Assembly: GCA_030671985.1 (NCBI GenBank)
Contig: DAOVHI010000044.1
Coordinates: forward strand, 1-10,148
DNA: 10,148 bases
Reading direction: 5' to 3'
Origin: a bacterium
GTDB lineage: Bacteria > JAHJDO01
The translations under genes were made by a program, and so were the position numbers. Positions 8,377 through 10,148 of the stretch are shown here, piece by piece. Each line of letters starts with the position of its first letter. Position 1 is the first letter of the stretch. The notes below the pieces were generated by a model. It was not told where the DNA came from. It worked only from the letters and a program-made list of their open reading frames with translations, and did no database searches.

Positions 8377-8564
8377 ACGACTCTTTCTATCTTCCCTGAA
8401 CGAATACACCGCGTGCAAACCTTTATGCGTCTTGGTTCCCCTTTAATCAAAGCCTTTACTGTCTGTAGATTAGGAAGCCATCTCCGCCTTGTTCTATTAT
8501 TTGAATGACTGACGTTATTGCCTGCCATTGGTCCTTTTCCACAAACTGTACACTTTCTAGACAT
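8373..8564 (-). CDS. rpmB: 50S ribosomal protein L28, four-cysteine (zinc) form
   Basis: The 63-residue protein matches bacterial L28 throughout: [20 protein letters not shown] at the N-terminus, [10 protein letters not shown] in the middle and [10 protein letters not shown] near the end. It is a small, basic component of the large ribosomal subunit. Two CxxC pairs (C5/C8 and C50/C53) make it the zinc-ribbon C+ version; many bacteria also carry or instead use a cysteine-free copy induced in zinc shortage. A strong GGGAGGA Shine-Dalgarno sequence lies 8 bases before the ATG. The gene stands alone, convergent with recJ; the stop codons overlap (TAG at 8375-8373 within TAA at 8374-8376), leaving no room for a separate terminator. 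A hairpin lies in its leader. Identity is secure. Confidence 0.97.
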   Translation of the reverse strand: MSRKCTVCGKGPMAGNNVSHSNNRTRRRWLPNLQTVKALIKGEPRRIKVCTRCIRSGKIERVV

Positions 8565-8572
8565 CTTAGAAT

Positions 8573-8579
8573 TCCTCCC
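8573..8579 (-). promoter_or_regulatory. Strong ribosome binding site of rpmB
   Basis: GGGAGGA on the minus strand lies 8 bases before the rpmB ATG and directly abuts the base of the leader hairpin. It is the strongest Shine-Dalgarno sequence in the window, as expected for an abundant ribosomal protein. Confidence 0.8.
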
Positions 8580-8612
8580 GTAGTCATGGCAGATACATGG
8601 ATCTGCCCCTAC
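8580..8612 (-). promoter_or_regulatory. Hairpin in the rpmB leader, possible translational control element
   Basis: The transcript can form a perfect 7-base-pair stem GGCAGAT/ATCTGCC (8607-8601 with 8594-8588) around a 6-base loop. It is extended by a 4-base-pair outer stem GTAG/CTAC (8612-8609 with 8583-8580) across an asymmetric internal loop (1 base against 4). The structure ends exactly where the GGGAGGA ribosome binding site begins. No U-run follows, so it is not a standard terminator. A role in L28 autoregulation or translational tuning is inference. I recognise no known ribosomal leader family here. Confidence 0.5.
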
Positions 8613-8621
8613 ATTCTGCAG

Positions 8622-8650
8622 AATATAGCATACTTATTCTTTCCTTGCAA
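8622..8650 (-). promoter_or_regulatory. Predicted promoter of rpmB
   Basis: On the minus strand TTGCAA (8650-8645) and TATATT (8627-8622) are 17 bases apart, with TGC directly before the -10 box (extended -10). Transcription would start near 8615, which places the whole hairpin at the very 5' end of the message. This rests on consensus matching by eye. Confidence 0.6.
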
Positions 8651-8662
8651 TGCTTTTCCTGC

Positions 8663-8691
8663 TTGTCAAAATCAGCGCATAATGATAGCAT
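8663..8691 (+). promoter_or_regulatory. Possible promoter of kdsB giving a leaderless or near-leaderless message
   Basis: TTGTCA (8663-8668) and TAGCAT (8686-8691) are 17 bases apart, with TGA before the -10 box. The -10 box ends only 9 bases before the kdsB ATG, so transcription would begin within a few bases of the start codon. The -35 match is 5 of 6 but the -10 is only 4 of 6, so this is tentative. Confidence 0.4.
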
Positions 8692-8700
8692 GATATCGTT

Positions 8701-9450
8701 ATGAAAAGTCATAAGCCCAAAATAGTTGCTGTTATTCCTGCAAGATATGAATCCACCAGACTTCCGGGAAAAGCACTCAAGGATATTTGCGGAAAGCCCA
8801 TGATACAACATGTCTATGAAAGAGTGTCTAGTGCCAAACTTATTCATCGGGTAATCATAGCTACAGATGACAAACGGATACTAAGCATAGTGCAAAAATT
8901 TGGAGCTAATGTCGAAATGTCTCCAAAAAGCTGCAAATCCGGCACTGACAGGATTGCATGTGTAGTCAAGAAAATGCCTGATATAAGTGAAGATGACATT
9001 ATCATCAATGTGCAGGGAGATGAACCTTTAATAGAGCCGCAAGCTATCGAAAAACTTGCGGAGACAATATCTGAAGACTCAGATATTCATATGGCAAGTT
9101 TAATGACTAAAATATTTGACATTAATGAGTTGACGGATCCGAACGTAGTCAAAGTTGTTGTGGATAAAGATAATTTTGCGTTATACTTTTCCCGCTCTCC
9201 CATTCCATTTTCAAGGGATAAAGAGAAAACCGACATATTCTACAAGCACTTGGGAATGTATGCTTATAGAAAACATTTCTTATTAAAGTATTCCCAAATG
9301 CCTCAAACATATCTTGAAAAGATTGAAAAACTTGAACAACTTAGAGTTCTTGAACATGGATACAGGATAAAAATGGCAGAAACAGAATTTGACTCAATGA
9401 GTATTGATACTCCTGCGAATTTAGAAAAAGTTTTATCTCTTCTTCGCTAA
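8701..9450 (+). CDS. kdsB: 3-deoxy-manno-octulosonate cytidylyltransferase (CMP-KDO synthetase)
   Basis: The 249-residue cytoplasmic enzyme activates KDO with CTP to CMP-KDO, the donor for the lipopolysaccharide inner core. Visible family motifs are IPARYESTRLPGK (12-24, nucleotide binding), IIATDD (52-57), SGTDRIA (80-86), INVQGDEPLI (102-111, metal-binding aspartate), SRSPIPFSR (164-172), YKHLGMYAYR (181-190), EKLEQLRVLEHG (209-220) and SIDTPANLEKV (234-244). The length is normal. The start is fixed: an in-frame TAG at 8686-8688 blocks extension, no alternative start lies between, and the next ATG would remove the nucleotide-binding motif. No Shine-Dalgarno sequence is seen before it. The residue after SGTDRIA is C87, where many relatives have glutamate. 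Its last 18 bases overlap the convergent glycosyltransferase gene. Function is near certain. Confidence 0.96.
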   Translation: MKSHKPKIVAVIPARYESTRLPGKALKDICGKPMIQHVYERVSSAKLIHRVIIATDDKRILSIVQKFGANVEMSPKSCKSGTDRIACVVKKMPDISEDDIIINVQGDEPLIEPQAIEKLAETISEDSDIHMASLMTKIFDINELTDPNVVKVVVDKDNFALYFSRSPIPFSRDKEKTDIFYKHLGMYAYRKHFLLKYSQMPQTYLEKIEKLEQLRVLEHGYRIKMAETEFDSMSIDTPANLEKVLSLLR

Positions 9451-10148
9451 ACAAGTTTTATAAAGATTATCCGTTTGGCGTGCCATTTCCTGAATGCTGA
9501 ACTTTGTTACGCGTTCTCTGGCTTTTCTTCCCATATCGATTCTTAGTTGCTTATTATCCAAAATTTTTGCAATTGCATTTGCCAGTTTAGCACTGTTTGC
9601 CGAAGGAACAATAAAACCTGTTTCACCATTAATCACCGCCTCGCTATTCCCTCCAACGTCTGTTGCTACAACAGGTTTCCCTGCTGCCATTGATTCCAAT
9701 ATAATATTTGAAAACCCCTCTATGAAAGATGAGAGAACAGAAACATCTACAATGTGAAGCAACTCGGGGATATCATGTCTAAGTCCTGTAAATATTACCT
9801 TGCCTCTTATCCCTAGTTTCATCGCCCGTTCCTTGAGTTCGGATTCTAATGGGCCTTCTCCAACAATCATGAATTTCACGTTATCGATTGCTTTATTTAT
9901 CTTAGATGCCGCCTCTAAAAAATACTTATGTCCTTTTTGAGGATAAAGACGCGCAAAAATCCCAACTAACAGCTCATCTTCTGCGACGCCAATTTCCTTT
10001 CTCCTAGCCTGATAGTCAAAGTCTTTATTAAAGTCTTCAACATCTATCCCGTTATATATTGTCACAAACTTATGAGCAGCAATTCCTGACGTTTTAATTT
10101 TAAATTCTTTCCCCGCATCTGAGGCAGATCTTGCTTTATCTGTATCCC
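9433..10148 (-). CDS. GT4-family glycosyltransferase, C-terminal part (cut by window edge)
   Basis: The frame is open from the right edge to a TAA at 9435-9433, about 237 codons. A GTG at 10065 is not the true start: upstream codons (SGIAAHKF before VTIYNGID) continue the family pattern, in which IYNGID marks the join between the two Rossmann domains. The visible part is the GT-B C-terminal, nucleotide-sugar-binding domain. GIFARLYPQKGH and FMIVGEGP are followed by the EX7E motif in EGFSNIILES and the run AAGKPVVATDVGG, and by ETGFIVP. The family (GT4, RfaB/WcaI-like) transfers sugars with retention to lipids or growing polysaccharides; donor and acceptor cannot be deduced. Next to kdsB, a role in lipopolysaccharide or another surface glycan is likely but inferred. 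It is convergent with kdsB and is the last gene of a minus-strand unit that enters from the right. Confidence 0.9.
   Translation of the reverse strand, partial: DTDKARSASDAGKEFKIKTSGIAAHKFVTIYNGIDVEDFNKDFDYQARRKEIGVAEDELLVGIFARLYPQKGHKYFLEAASKINKAIDNVKFMIVGEGPLESELKERAMKLGIRGKVIFTGLRHDIPELLHIVDVSVLSSFIEGFSNIILESMAAGKPVVATDVGGNSEAVINGETGFIVPSANSAKLANAIAKILDNKQLRIDMGRKARERVTKFSIQEMARQTDNLYKTCLAKKR

Noticed and set aside
8588-8607. The GGCAGAT/ATCTGCC inverted repeat as an intrinsic terminator
   Set aside because: No T-run follows on either strand, and it lies between the predicted rpmB promoter and start codon, so a leader structure fits better.
8584-8847. Minus-strand frame of 87 codons spanning the rpmB-kdsB gap
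   Set aside because: It overlaps the start of kdsB and both predicted promoters and has no recognisable motif; the conserved genes explain the region.
9433-10065. A short complete glycosyltransferase starting at the GTG at 10065
   Set aside because: Codons upstream stay open to the window edge and encode sequence expected before IYNGID in GT4 enzymes; a start here would remove the entire N-terminal acceptor domain.
1-10148. A novel defence, mobile or biosynthetic system
   Set aside because: Every sizeable frame belongs to a known core or accessory family; there are no integrase, transposase, repeat-array, phage or toxin-antitoxin signals, and base composition looks even by eye.

Overview
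The window comes from an AT-rich bacterial chromosome with an outer membrane. The evidence for this is a CMP-KDO synthetase (kdsB, lipopolysaccharide inner core) next to a GT4 glycosyltransferase, a two-gene (alpha plus beta) glycyl-tRNA synthetase, and a four-cysteine L28. Genes are packed extremely tightly, with ATGA and TAATG junctions, overlapping convergent ends and only two intergenic gaps over 100 bases. The mix of core genes fits a deep-branching Gram-negative lineage, for example a candidate phylum near the PVC group or Omnitrophota. That placement is a guess from general gene content, not something the sequence proves.

Layout. (1) Bases 1-6513, all on the minus strand and read from right to left: recO, glyQ, glyS, moxR, a DUF58 protein, a DUF4381-like membrane protein, and the N-terminal part of a BatA-like von Willebrand A (VWA) membrane protein that runs off the left edge. 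Junctions are 4-base overlaps, a 19-base gap, a 2-base gap, a 0-base gap and a 1-base overlap, so this is probably one transcription unit of at least seven genes. (2) Bases 6514-6666: a divergent promoter region. (3) recJ on the plus strand (TTG start), ending in a 4-base tail-to-tail overlap with rpmB (L28, minus strand). (4) Bases 8565-8700: a second divergent region. It holds an rpmB promoter, a hairpin just before the rpmB Shine-Dalgarno sequence, and a kdsB promoter so close to the kdsB ATG that the message may be leaderless. (5) kdsB on the plus strand, overlapping by 18 bases the 3' end of a minus-strand GT4 glycosyltransferase that enters from the right edge.

Functional themes. recO and recJ, two players of the RecF recombination pathway, sit head to head and may share control. 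glyQ and glyS make the two subunits of one enzyme and are translationally coupled. moxR, DUF58, DUF4381 and BatA form a classic MoxR/Bat (aerotolerance-type) module: an AAA+ ATPase with VWA partners, probably acting in envelope stress or metal-dependent protein maturation. kdsB and the glycosyltransferase point to surface polysaccharide synthesis.

I found no mobile element, CRISPR array, tRNA, rRNA, phage gene or clearly new defence or biosynthetic system. The more interesting signals are regulatory and architectural: the rpmB leader hairpin, the SD-less kdsB start, the back-to-back promoters, and a rearranged cysteine set in RecO.
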